From DRWZ01 sp964601505 (GTDB lineage: Bacteria; Calescibacteriota; Calescibacteriia; Calescibacteriales; Calescibacteriaceae), in contig CAZRNR010000043.1 in assembly GCA_964601505.1 (NCBI GenBank), positions 1 to 17,484 of the forward strand: a DNA stretch of 17,484 bases, given 5' to 3'. Made by a program: the position numbers and the translations under genes. The notes below the pieces were generated by a model. The model saw only the letters and a list, made by a program, of their open reading frames with translations, was not told the origin of the DNA and did not search any database. Numbering within the stretch: position 1 is the stretch's first letter; every line of letters begins with the position of its first letter. Below, in pieces: positions 6,284-13,214 of this stretch.

Positions 6284-7349
6284 GAACTTAAGACAGAAAA
6301 TAGATAAAATAGACAAGAAGATAGTTGAACTTCTTGATGATAGAGCTTCGGTTGCTAAGAAAATATATTTGTTGAAACGCAAAAACAATATACCAGTTTT
6401 TGATGTCTTGAGAGAAGACGAAAAAATATCGTGGGTTCAAAGCTGTGTTAAACATTTTCCTAAAGATTCTGCAAGAAAGGTTTTTGTAGAGATATTTTCT
6501 GGAACAAGAAAATTAGCTAAGGATATGAAGGTTGCATATCTTGGGCCTGAAGGGAGTTTTTCACATCTAGCTGCAGTTAATGTTTTCGGCTCATCCGTGG
6601 AATTTTTACCAGAAGATCTTTCTGGTATATTCGAAAAAGTACAAAGATCTGATGTAGATTATGGGGTTATCCCAATAGAAAACTCAAGAGATGGACTTGT
6701 TGGAGAAACTTTAGACCTTTTACTTGAAAGTAAAGTAAAGATAATATATGAGGTTTCTATGAAAGTCTCCTTTTGTTTCTTTTCTAATGCCGATAGCTTA
6801 AAGAATGTTAAAAGGATATATTCTCACCAAAAGGCTATAATTCAGTGTTCAAAATGGATAAGAGAAAACTTAGGAAAGGTTGATGTGGTATATACAAGCT
6901 CAACTTCTGATGGAGCTAAGAGAGCCTATGAAGATATTGAAGGAGGAGCTATAGCATCGGAAGAAATATCAAAAATAATGAATTTCAAAATTTTCTATAA
7001 AGACATCCAAGATTCTGTGGATGAGAGGACTGATTTTGCTATTATATCAGCTGACGAGGATATTTTTGTTTCTCCGAAAAGGAAGATTTTGAATCCAAGA
7101 ATCTCTTTTTGTTTTTCCGTTTTAGATGAGCCTGGGGCTTTGTTCAAGGCACTCTATCCAATAGCTAGGAGGAAAATAAATATGAAAAAAATACATTCAA
7201 GACCAGATAAAATAACAAAAAGATATAATTTTTTCGTGGAAATAGAAGAACCTAGGAATGAGAAAATTGTATATAAAACTTTTGAAGATATAAAGAAAAA
7301 CTCGGTTTTTTTTAGAGTATTCGGTAAATATCCTTATAAGGTTATCTGA
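6267..7349 (+). CDS. pheA: Bifunctional chorismate mutase / prephenate dehydratase
   Basis: This 360-aa enzyme converts chorismate to prephenate and then phenylpyruvate in phenylalanine synthesis. The chorismate mutase domain spans about 1-82 (LRQKIDKIDKKIVELLDDRA, then conserved Lys/Glu/Arg positions). Prephenate dehydratase spans about 88-262 (YLGPEGSFSH, GVIPIENSRDGLVGETLDLL, TSSTSDGAKRA). An ACT domain follows at 278-358. Two family motifs differ. The Thr-Arg-Phe catalytic motif reads T255-D256-F257, and the ESRP Phe-binding motif of the ACT domain reads H310-S-R-P, although GAL (290-292) is kept. The first could affect activity and the second feedback inhibition; both are inference. The start overlaps dcd by 17 bases with no SD. 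The stop codon lies inside a 22-bp tandem duplication. Confidence 0.92.
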   Translation: MLKELENLRQKIDKIDKKIVELLDDRASVAKKIYLLKRKNNIPVFDVLREDEKISWVQSCVKHFPKDSARKVFVEIFSGTRKLAKDMKVAYLGPEGSFSHLAAVNVFGSSVEFLPEDLSGIFEKVQRSDVDYGVIPIENSRDGLVGETLDLLLESKVKIIYEVSMKVSFCFFSNADSLKNVKRIYSHQKAIIQCSKWIRENLGKVDVVYTSSTSDGAKRAYEDIEGGAIASEEISKIMNFKIFYKDIQDSVDERTDFAIISADEDIFVSPKRKILNPRISFCFSVLDEPGALFKALYPIARRKINMKKIHSRPDKITKRYNFFVEIEEPRNEKIVYKTFEDIKKNSVFFRVFGKYPYKVI

Positions 7350-7377
7350 AAGATATTATAAGGCTATCTGAAAAACA
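7334..7377. repeat. 22-bp imperfect tandem duplication across the pheA stop codon
   Basis: The segment 7334-7355 (ttataaggttatctgaaaga and two more bases) is followed directly by 7356-7377 (ttataaggctatctgaaaaa and two more), matching at 19 of 22 positions. The pheA stop TGA lies within the first unit, so an ancestral 3' end was probably copied once. Confidence 0.7.
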
Positions 7378-7419
7378 TTCTCTTTAAGATTTTTCCATTA
7401 TTCTCTCAAAAACCGTTGA

Positions 7420-7608
7420 CATCAGAACAGGTATAAGGATTGTTCCTTGAAAGAATTTTCTCACCCTGTAAAAGAAGTATTGGGAACACCTGATATCCTG
7501 AGAAACACAAGGAGAGCCAAAGAAATCAAGGAAATTTGTAGAAGGGATTTACTAAACTTAAGTGCTGTGTCAAAAGATTTTTATCCTCTACTTAAAAATT
7601 TATGCTAG
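7420..7608 (+). pseudogene. Short gene-like relic of unknown family
   Basis: After a TGA at 7417-7419 one plus frame stays open for 62 codons to TAG at 7606-7608. It reads as plausible basic helical protein (for example RRAKEIKEICRRDLLNLS). A TTG at 7447 could start a 53-aa product, but there is no SD. The last 18 codons run into the inverted-repeat element at 7554, so the end is probably not native. It may be the remains of a transposase or host gene cut by that element; I recognise no family. Confidence 0.3.
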
Positions 7609-7659
7609 AGGAAATTGACAATTTTTGGTACATATTTATTTGACAAAGCACTTAAGTTT
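7554..7659. mobile_element. 106-bp MITE-like element with 21-bp terminal inverted repeats
   Basis: The left end (7554-7574, beginning aaacttaagtgct and ending gtcaaa) matches the reverse complement of the right end (7639-7659) at 20 of 21 positions. Inside, cctcta (7585-7590) can pair with tagagg (7606-7611), giving a second, inner hairpin. The element is too short to code for a transposase, which fits a miniature inverted-repeat element moved in trans, or a large cruciform or bidirectional terminator-like structure. No clear target-site duplication flanks it and no second copy lies in this window. Confidence 0.6.
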
Positions 7660-7713
7660 TATGGAGCTTATAATGAATCTTCAAATCAATCAGAGGGTTG
7701 TTATTCTTTCTTG

Positions 7714-7749
7714 TAGATGAATAAAACTATTTTAGTATAGATGAATAAA
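7714..7749. repeat. Short direct repeat, 24-bp period
   Basis: The 12-mer tagatgaataaa occurs at 7714-7725 and again at 7738-7749, with looser similarity around it (roughly 24-bp units). It is probably a small slippage duplication in non-coding DNA. Confidence 0.5.
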
Positions 7750-7833
7750 TACATATTTATGAAGCTAAAAGATGGAATTAGGAGCTTTTCCGAAAAATCC
7801 TGGCCTGCACCAATGCCAAATCTTCCAAAAACA

Positions 7834-9816
7834 TTACATTACTCCAAATTGTGAAAAGATGTTCAAAAGATTTTTACCTATTATTTGAATGAAGATATTT
7901 ACCTCAAAATTATTTGGTTTTTGGTATCCTTGACCAATTATGTTTCCTCTATATGCAGCTGGAACCGATGATCTTAGAAAGTCTTTATTTATGAAAAGAA
8001 ATCCATAGATATCTGGACTTTGTAGCATCACATATGGCAAAATTGAAAATATTCCGTCCTGGGGTATTGGTTCATATTTGATATTCATAGCAGCGTTCCT
8101 CTTTTTCGTAAAGTGCTGTTCATCTGCAAAATATAGACTTCCTCTACAGCCAGATTGGATCGTATTACCACTGAGATCCATTATTTCCTCCTTCAATATA
8201 CAAAATCTTACACAATCTTTTTCATTCCTTTCTATGCATATTTCTTGTTGATCTTTTTGATCTCGACAATCTTCTCCACAGTAGTTGTCACAAGCTTTAC
8301 CTTCGACCGAAATCGGAGTTAATACGCATTGCTGATACCTTATATTGCACCTCTCGTCTGATTTTTTGAAGCAGTATCTTGTTTTTGGGTATTTACAAAA
8401 AAGCATGAATATAGGATTATCCTCTGCTAGTGGTGAGACATTTGGAGATTCAGATATACATTCCCACTCGACTATAAAATTATTATCTTTTGTCCAAGCT
8501 GGTAGGATATCTCTTATGCTTACTGGCTTATCAAACAATGCTTTTAGAGAAAAACCTATCTGGTCTGGGATTATACCTTTTATAAAGCCCGATATAAAAC
8601 CAGGGTTTATGATACTTCCTATATTTGAAAGAAGGTTAGGAGGTAATCCGCGCCCTCCGACTGCTGATACTATTGTGTTTATTATAGTATCAAATATTCC
8701 TGTTTTCAGGATAGCAACAATTAAAAATGATGTTATTTCTGCTATGTCTCCCCATTTGGTCATGGTACCTTCATCAACACTTTTAATTATATTACCAAAA
8801 AAATACTTGAGATCTGGAGGTGGTATGTTTATTGATGCTACCATCTTCCCCTTCTTATCTGTTAGTTCCTTATCGTAAAAATAAGTTGAGGAAGTCGGAA
8901 AAGAAATTAGGCCAACTTTCTCGCTTTCACCAGATATTTCAAGGCTTATTACATCATCATCTTGATCATCTTGTTCAGCAAGTATGGAATCATAGAATTT
9001 TATCCCATATTCTGACATCTTTTTTATAGATAGTGGTATATCTTCTTTCATGTACTGCAAACCCCGTTTTTGTTCTATGCCTAGGAATGTCTCTCTTTCA
9101 TTTAAAATGAATGGTATAATATTCATTATCACTATTTTTGGGTCCTTCTGTATAGCTGCTAGGCCACCAATTTCTTCTATATAATTATATATCCTTGCCA
9201 TATTTCTTACATCGACGTGTATGTCAATTGAAATTATTAACTTTAACACACTTTCAACTAACCTAAACAGAGAAGAAAATAAAGCTGCGTCAGTCTTATC
9301 AACCTCTCCAGTTATTGAGATTTGCCAGAATATCGTATCTTTGAATTTTATTGTCCATGTTATTCTCTCAATATAAAAACTCCAGTCTTCTGGAGATTCT
9401 GCAGCTATATCAGAGTTTTCAAGGATAAGAGATATTGGTTGTAGAAGGTTTGAATCTACTACATAAAAGATTATATCATTTAGAGTGGGTTGATCATTTT
9501 GTGATTCCGCATCGGTTTTCAATCTTGGTGAAAATCCTCCTATAACCTGAACTATTATGTTCCCGATCTCAATAACCACTCTCTCTACTTGCTTGAAGAG
9601 AACCATGGCTTGTACCATGGCCATTCCCATCCTCGCTCTTGGATTTCTCGGATCCTTCTCTATAACCTTTGAGAAATAATGTGATGCATTTACCAGATCG
9701 TCATTTTGCAGGCTCTCTATACCTTTTCTTATAATGGAATCTATATTTTCCTCCTTTTTCTTGCATTGTGAATATGAAAGAGTAATCAATAAGAGTATAG
9801 AGATAAATCTTTTCAT
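7834..9816 (-). CDS. Large exported lipoprotein-like protein with TPR-like start and 12-Cys module
   Basis: I do not recognise this 660-aa protein as a named family. Residues 1-17 form a signal peptide (MKRF, hydrophobic core) ending SYSQ-C18; a lysine/glutamate linker follows, so C18 may be lipidated, although Gln at -1 is not canonical. Residues 26-60 look like one TPR-type helical pair (IRKGIESLQNDDLVNASHYF, then EKDPRNPRAR). The middle (about 70-440) is mixed helical with an acidic QDDQDDD patch (282-288). Residues 453-557 contain 12 cysteines (453, 474, 482, 490, 497, 509, 513, 517, 527, 535, 539, 557), whereas C18 is the only other cysteine, suggesting a disulfide-stapled extracytoplasmic module. 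It lies 57 bases downstream of prfB on the same strand. The likely place is the outer membrane, periplasmic face or surface. Confidence 0.85.
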   Translation of the reverse strand: MKRFISILLLITLSYSQCKKKEENIDSIIRKGIESLQNDDLVNASHYFSKVIEKDPRNPRARMGMAMVQAMVLFKQVERVVIEIGNIIVQVIGGFSPRLKTDAESQNDQPTLNDIIFYVVDSNLLQPISLILENSDIAAESPEDWSFYIERITWTIKFKDTIFWQISITGEVDKTDAALFSSLFRLVESVLKLIISIDIHVDVRNMARIYNYIEEIGGLAAIQKDPKIVIMNIIPFILNERETFLGIEQKRGLQYMKEDIPLSIKKMSEYGIKFYDSILAEQDDQDDDVISLEISGESEKVGLISFPTSSTYFYDKELTDKKGKMVASINIPPPDLKYFFGNIIKSVDEGTMTKWGDIAEITSFLIVAILKTGIFDTIINTIVSAVGGRGLPPNLLSNIGSIINPGFISGFIKGIIPDQIGFSLKALFDKPVSIRDILPAWTKDNNFIVEWECISESPNVSPLAEDNPIFMLFCKYPKTRYCFKKSDERCNIRYQQCVLTPISVEGKACDNYCGEDCRDQKDQQEICIERNEKDCVRFCILKEEIMDLSGNTIQSGCRGSLYFADEQHFTKKRNAAMNIKYEPIPQDGIFSILPYVMLQSPDIYGFLFINKDFLRSSVPAAYRGNIIGQGYQKPNNFEVNIFIQIIGKNLLNIFSQFGVM

Positions 9817-9873
9817 CCTTTTTATTTAATTTAATGTAAGAAAGTTTATTATTCCAGAAATCGTGAAAATATA

Positions 9874-10989
9874 CTAATTCTTGTTTTTTCCTTGAGCAAT
9901 TGATTTGAGATACTCCTCAATAAATTCGTTTATTTCGCCATCAAGAACTTTCTCTGCCTGTGTTGTTTCGTAGCCTGTTCTGTGATCCTTTACAAGCTTA
10001 TATGGGTGAAGTATATAGCTCCTTATTTGGTTTCCCCAGCCTATTTCCTTCTTTTCAACTAAACTCTCTTTTTCTTCCTGTTTTTTCTTCATTTCAAGCT
10101 CATAGAGTCTTGATTGTAATATTTTCATTGCTATCTGTTTATTTTTGTATTGAGATCTTTCGTTTTGACACACAACTACGATACCTGTCGGGATATGTCT
10201 TATTCTCACAGCCGAATCTGTTTTATTCACATGCTGCCCTCCGGGACCAGAAGCCCTAAAAGTTTCAATGATTAGATCATCTGGATTTATTTTTATTTCT
10301 ATGTTATCATCTATTTCAGGATAAACTGTCACGGCTGCAAATGATGTGTGCCTTCTTCTTGAAGCATCAAATGGTGATATTCTTACAAGTCTGTGTATTC
10401 CTGATTCCCCTTTTAAAAATCCGTAGGCAAATTCTCCTTCAATGAGGATGGTTACGCTTTTTATTCCAGCTTGCTCTCCTGGTAACTTATCTATTATTTT
10501 AACTTCAAATCCTTTCTCTTGTGCCCAGCGCATATACATTCTCAAGAGCATACCTGCCCAGTCCATACTTTCTGTTCCCCCAGCTCCTGGAGTTATTTCA
10601 ACTATAGCATTTGATCTATCATGCTTTTCTGAAAGCATAAGTGTAAACTTTAGGTCCCATACATTCTTCCTTGCCTTTGGAATTAACTCATGTAGTTCCT
10701 TCAGAATATCCGGATCTGGCGTCTCCTCCCACATCTCAAGAAGTCCTTCCATATCTTCAACCGATTTTTCCGCTTCTTCAATTCTTTTTATCTCTCCCTC
10801 AATCATTTTTTTCCTTTTGAGAAGTTCAGATATCTTGCTATGATCTTTCTCTGATTCAAGAATTTTGTCTATATTTTGTATCTCTTCCAAAAGCTTCTCC
10901 TTGTTTAGTAATTCTTTTAAACTACTAAAGGTGTTTTTTATCTCTATAATCTCGTTTTGTATTACCTGTATGTTTTTCTCCAAAGCCAT
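9874..10989 (-). CDS. prfB: Peptide chain release factor 2
   Basis: This 371-aa protein reads UGA and UAA stop codons and triggers peptide release. The SPF codon-recognition tripeptide (205-207, in VRISPFDASRRRH) marks RF2 rather than RF1, and the GGQ catalytic motif is at 250-252 in ASGPGGQHVNKTDSAVRI. An N-terminal coiled coil (1-120) precedes the GAGGTES core. The gene reads in one frame from ATG 10989. The in-frame UGA and slippery CUUUGA found near codon 25 of many prfB genes are absent; codons 20-30 read through (TFSSLKELLNK). The classic frameshift autoregulation therefore does not operate. There is no SD before the ATG. prfB is divergent from ribE across an 87-base spacer and is followed by the Cys-rich lipoprotein gene. 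Confidence 0.95.
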   Translation of the reverse strand: MALEKNIQVIQNEIIEIKNTFSSLKELLNKEKLLEEIQNIDKILESEKDHSKISELLKRKKMIEGEIKRIEEAEKSVEDMEGLLEMWEETPDPDILKELHELIPKARKNVWDLKFTLMLSEKHDRSNAIVEITPGAGGTESMDWAGMLLRMYMRWAQEKGFEVKIIDKLPGEQAGIKSVTILIEGEFAYGFLKGESGIHRLVRISPFDASRRRHTSFAAVTVYPEIDDNIEIKINPDDLIIETFRASGPGGQHVNKTDSAVRIRHIPTGIVVVCQNERSQYKNKQIAMKILQSRLYELEMKKKQEEKESLVEKKEIGWGNQIRSYILHPYKLVKDHRTGYETTQAEKVLDGEINEFIEEYLKSIAQGKNKN

Positions 10990-11076
10990 AAAAAGATTTA
11001 ATTTATTAGAAATTAGAGCCTTTCTTGTTTTTCCTGCTTTCTTTTTGTTAGACAGAACTATTATTATGAACTTGAG

Positions 11077-11706
11077 ATGTTTTCTGGAATAGTAGAGCGT
11101 ACAGGGATAGTTAGAAAAATATTAGATCTTTCAGGAGGAGGTAAGAAAATTTTTGTTCAAGCTCCTCTAAAGGTTAGATTAGGTGATTCTATTTCTGTTA
11201 ACGGTGCATGCCTTACAGTTTGCGGTTTCAAAAATGGAATCCTGGAGTTTGACTTATCTCCTGAAACATTGCAGAGAACAAATCTTAGATATTGCTCAGT
11301 CGGTGATCATTTAAATCTTGAAAGATCCCTTAAATTTAATGGAACAGTTTCCGGACACCTTGTTCAAGGTCATATCTTGACTACAATTAAAATCCTCTCT
11401 ATAAAACATAAAGGAGATTTTCATGAGTTTGAATTTGAAATGAAAAATGAGATAAAACCATATATCATTCACAAGGGATTTGTAGCTCTAGATGGTATAT
11501 CTCTAACGGTATCTGAAATATCAAGAAGATCTTTTTCAGTCCAGATCATTCCTCTGACATACAAAATAACTAATCTAAAGTTTAGAAAGGAAAATGACCA
11601 GGTAAATTTTGAACCGGACATGTTTGTAAAAACAATAGTAGATAGACTTTTGGAGATAGTAAAAGATAAGAGAACCTTCAGATCTTTAATGAGTAGAGGA
11701 AAGTAG
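11077..11706 (+). CDS. ribE: Riboflavin synthase, alpha chain
   Basis: This 209-aa enzyme converts two 6,7-dimethyl-8-ribityllumazines into riboflavin plus a pyrimidine. The two lumazine-synthase-like barrel repeats are plain. The first begins MFSGIVE and carries SVNGACLTV (40-48) and FDLSPETLQRTNL. The second begins near SGHLVQGHILTT (92-103) and carries KGFVALDGISLTVSE (133-147) and IPLTYKITNL. A C-terminal helix (VKTIVDRLLEI) supports trimerisation. The GHILTT and KGF-DGISLTV wording resembles the E. coli type. The rest of the riboflavin pathway is not here. The ATG at 11077 agrees with the invariant MF(T/S)GI start; no SD is visible. An exported nitrilase-fold gene follows 53 bases later on the same strand, with no obvious functional link. 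Confidence 0.95.
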   Translation: MFSGIVERTGIVRKILDLSGGGKKIFVQAPLKVRLGDSISVNGACLTVCGFKNGILEFDLSPETLQRTNLRYCSVGDHLNLERSLKFNGTVSGHLVQGHILTTIKILSIKHKGDFHEFEFEMKNEIKPYIIHKGFVALDGISLTVSEISRRSFSVQIIPLTYKITNLKFRKENDQVNFEPDMFVKTIVDRLLEIVKDKRTFRSLMSRGK

Positions 11707-11759
11707 AAAAGTTTTTATGCCAGAATAAATCAAAAATCAAAAATTTTAAAATCAAGTAT

Positions 11760-13214
11760 ATGACAAGAAATCTTTTTATTGTTTTTTGGTTCTTGTTAGG
11801 ATTACAGTTTTGCTCCTCACAACAAGGAGAAAAAGATTTTAAAATAAGCGAGTATAGAAATGTAGGAGATGATAAAGTGAGTATTGTTTTAGATTTCGTT
11901 GGGAATCTGGAACCAAGGAAAACAGTAAGGTTTTTTGCAGTAGGGCACAGAATAGATATCAAAAAGCATCTTGAGAACGAACAGACATTCTATGAATCTT
12001 ATAAAAAATACATGGACATAATAAAACCTTATTTTTCAAGAAGATATATAAACTTTGTTGTTTTTGAAGAGCATGCGGGATTGCCGCTTATTTTCTTTGG
12101 AGAAAGGGGAAAAACAGCAAGAGAACAAGCAAAAAAAGCTTTTGAGGCTTCGGTTTATATCTTTCCGAAGTTGTCCCAAACTATATCTTACTACACTAAA
12201 AAATTTCCGGATGTTTCAACTCTACAGGGAAGACAATTATTTTTAGCCCTTACAGATACAACATGGAGAGTTTTTTACAATACATTTTCATCTCTTGCGA
12301 AAGAATACGGGGTATATGTGGCCTCGTGTCAAAACACCTCGTATCCTGCTATTGAAAAGAAGTCATCAGGTGATATAGAAAAGTTTGTAGATGAAGTTAT
12401 TCAAGATAGAACGTTTTATTACGAAGCTACAACATCAGATGTATGGAATACGTGCTTTATATTTTCTCCAGATGGTCAGATAGTTCATAAAACGAGAAAG
12501 GTAAATCTTGTTCCATCTGAGAAAAACGATTTGCAGTTTTCATCGGGTAGATACGAAGAACTTGAGGTTTTCAGAGTTCCCGGAACAGAGTTAGATGTTT
12601 GTATTGCAATTAGTTTAGATGCTTTTGTTCCAGACTACATAAGGATTCTTGATGAAAAAGGGTGTGATGTTTTACTTCAACCAGATGCAAATGCTGGAGC
12701 TTGGGCTGGAATGGGAGGACTTGGCTACTGGCAGACCTATGAGTGGATTGTTTCTACTTTAGGAAGCATACAAACACAGTATTATATAGGTTGCACAAAT
12801 CCCCATGTTGCTTTATTCCTTGAAGGTAGAGAAAGAAGGTGCGATTTTCAGAAGATACAAATAAGCTGGAAGAAGAGCATATTATTCAATGTAAATCCTA
12901 TGATGACTGGTAACCTCTTTGATACAGTATTTGACGGACAAACTGCGATAACTGGCAGAGATGGAAGAGCCAGAAGAAACATAAACTATATAGGGAATCC
13001 TCCAATTGATGAAATGAAATTCAACGGTGAGCTAAATTTCCCGGAAGGTGGTTTTATAGTTCTCGGACCATGGAGTTTTGATATAAACAATACACTATCA
13101 CTGGAGGAGCAGCAAAGAATAGCTCGTGAATATCAATCCTCTTTGTCACAAGGAGGACAAAATGAGAATAAATATATATCAACAGTTGTAGGAGCAGATT
13201 TATCTGTTCAGTGA
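11760..13214 (+). CDS. Exported nitrilase-fold (carbon-nitrogen hydrolase) lipoprotein, nucleophile Cys replaced by Ser
   Basis: This 484-aa protein has a signal peptide (residues 1-17) ending LQF-C18-SSQQGEKD, a plausible but non-canonical lipobox. The rest resembles the carbon-nitrogen hydrolase superfamily. The candidate general-base Glu is in VVFEEHAGLPL (E103/E104), the Lys in HKTRKVNLVP (K247), and the nucleophile strand is CIAISLDAFVPDY. In homologues this strand reads (V/I)-A-I-C-(Y/L)-D, so the expected Cys is S285 (codon agt, 12612-12614), one base from a Cys codon. C281 lies four residues earlier and is unlikely to take over. It may be a non-catalytic member, use Ser, or reflect a sequence error. 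It is longer than simple nitrilases, with an insert at about 105-185. Its 3' end overlaps uvrA tail to tail by 15 bases. Substrate unknown. Confidence 0.8.
   Translation: MTRNLFIVFWFLLGLQFCSSQQGEKDFKISEYRNVGDDKVSIVLDFVGNLEPRKTVRFFAVGHRIDIKKHLENEQTFYESYKKYMDIIKPYFSRRYINFVVFEEHAGLPLIFFGERGKTAREQAKKAFEASVYIFPKLSQTISYYTKKFPDVSTLQGRQLFLALTDTTWRVFYNTFSSLAKEYGVYVASCQNTSYPAIEKKSSGDIEKFVDEVIQDRTFYYEATTSDVWNTCFIFSPDGQIVHKTRKVNLVPSEKNDLQFSSGRYEELEVFRVPGTELDVCIAISLDAFVPDYIRILDEKGCDVLLQPDANAGAWAGMGGLGYWQTYEWIVSTLGSIQTQYYIGCTNPHVALFLEGRERRCDFQKIQISWKKSILFNVNPMMTGNLFDTVFDGQTAITGRDGRARRNINYIGNPPIDEMKFNGELNFPEGGFIVLGPWSFDINNTLSLEEQQRIAREYQSSLSQGGQNENKYISTVVGADLSVQ

Larger units (their letters stand above)
7350..7833. 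other. Long intergenic region with decayed or mobile sequence
   Basis: This is the only gap longer than 300 bases. pheA and the large lipoprotein gene converge on it. From left to right it holds the second half of a 22-bp tandem duplication, a frame with protein-like sequence (7420-7608), a 106-bp element with long terminal inverted repeats (7554-7659) and a second short tandem duplication (7714-7749). I see no tRNA, no clear rho-independent terminator and no intact gene. Confidence 0.6.

Noticed and set aside
7741..7854. 37-codon frame at the right side of the intergenic gap
   Set aside because: No SD or recognisable pattern; it overlaps the end of the convergent lipoprotein gene and the 24-bp repeat.
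8345..8878. Plus-strand frame of 177 codons inside the Cys-rich lipoprotein gene
   Set aside because: It is antisense to a clear long gene, has no family features, and its composition mirrors the opposite strand.
10442..10843. Plus-strand frame of 133 codons inside prfB
   Set aside because: Ser/Phe/Ile-rich mirror of a conserved gene on the other strand, with no start signal.
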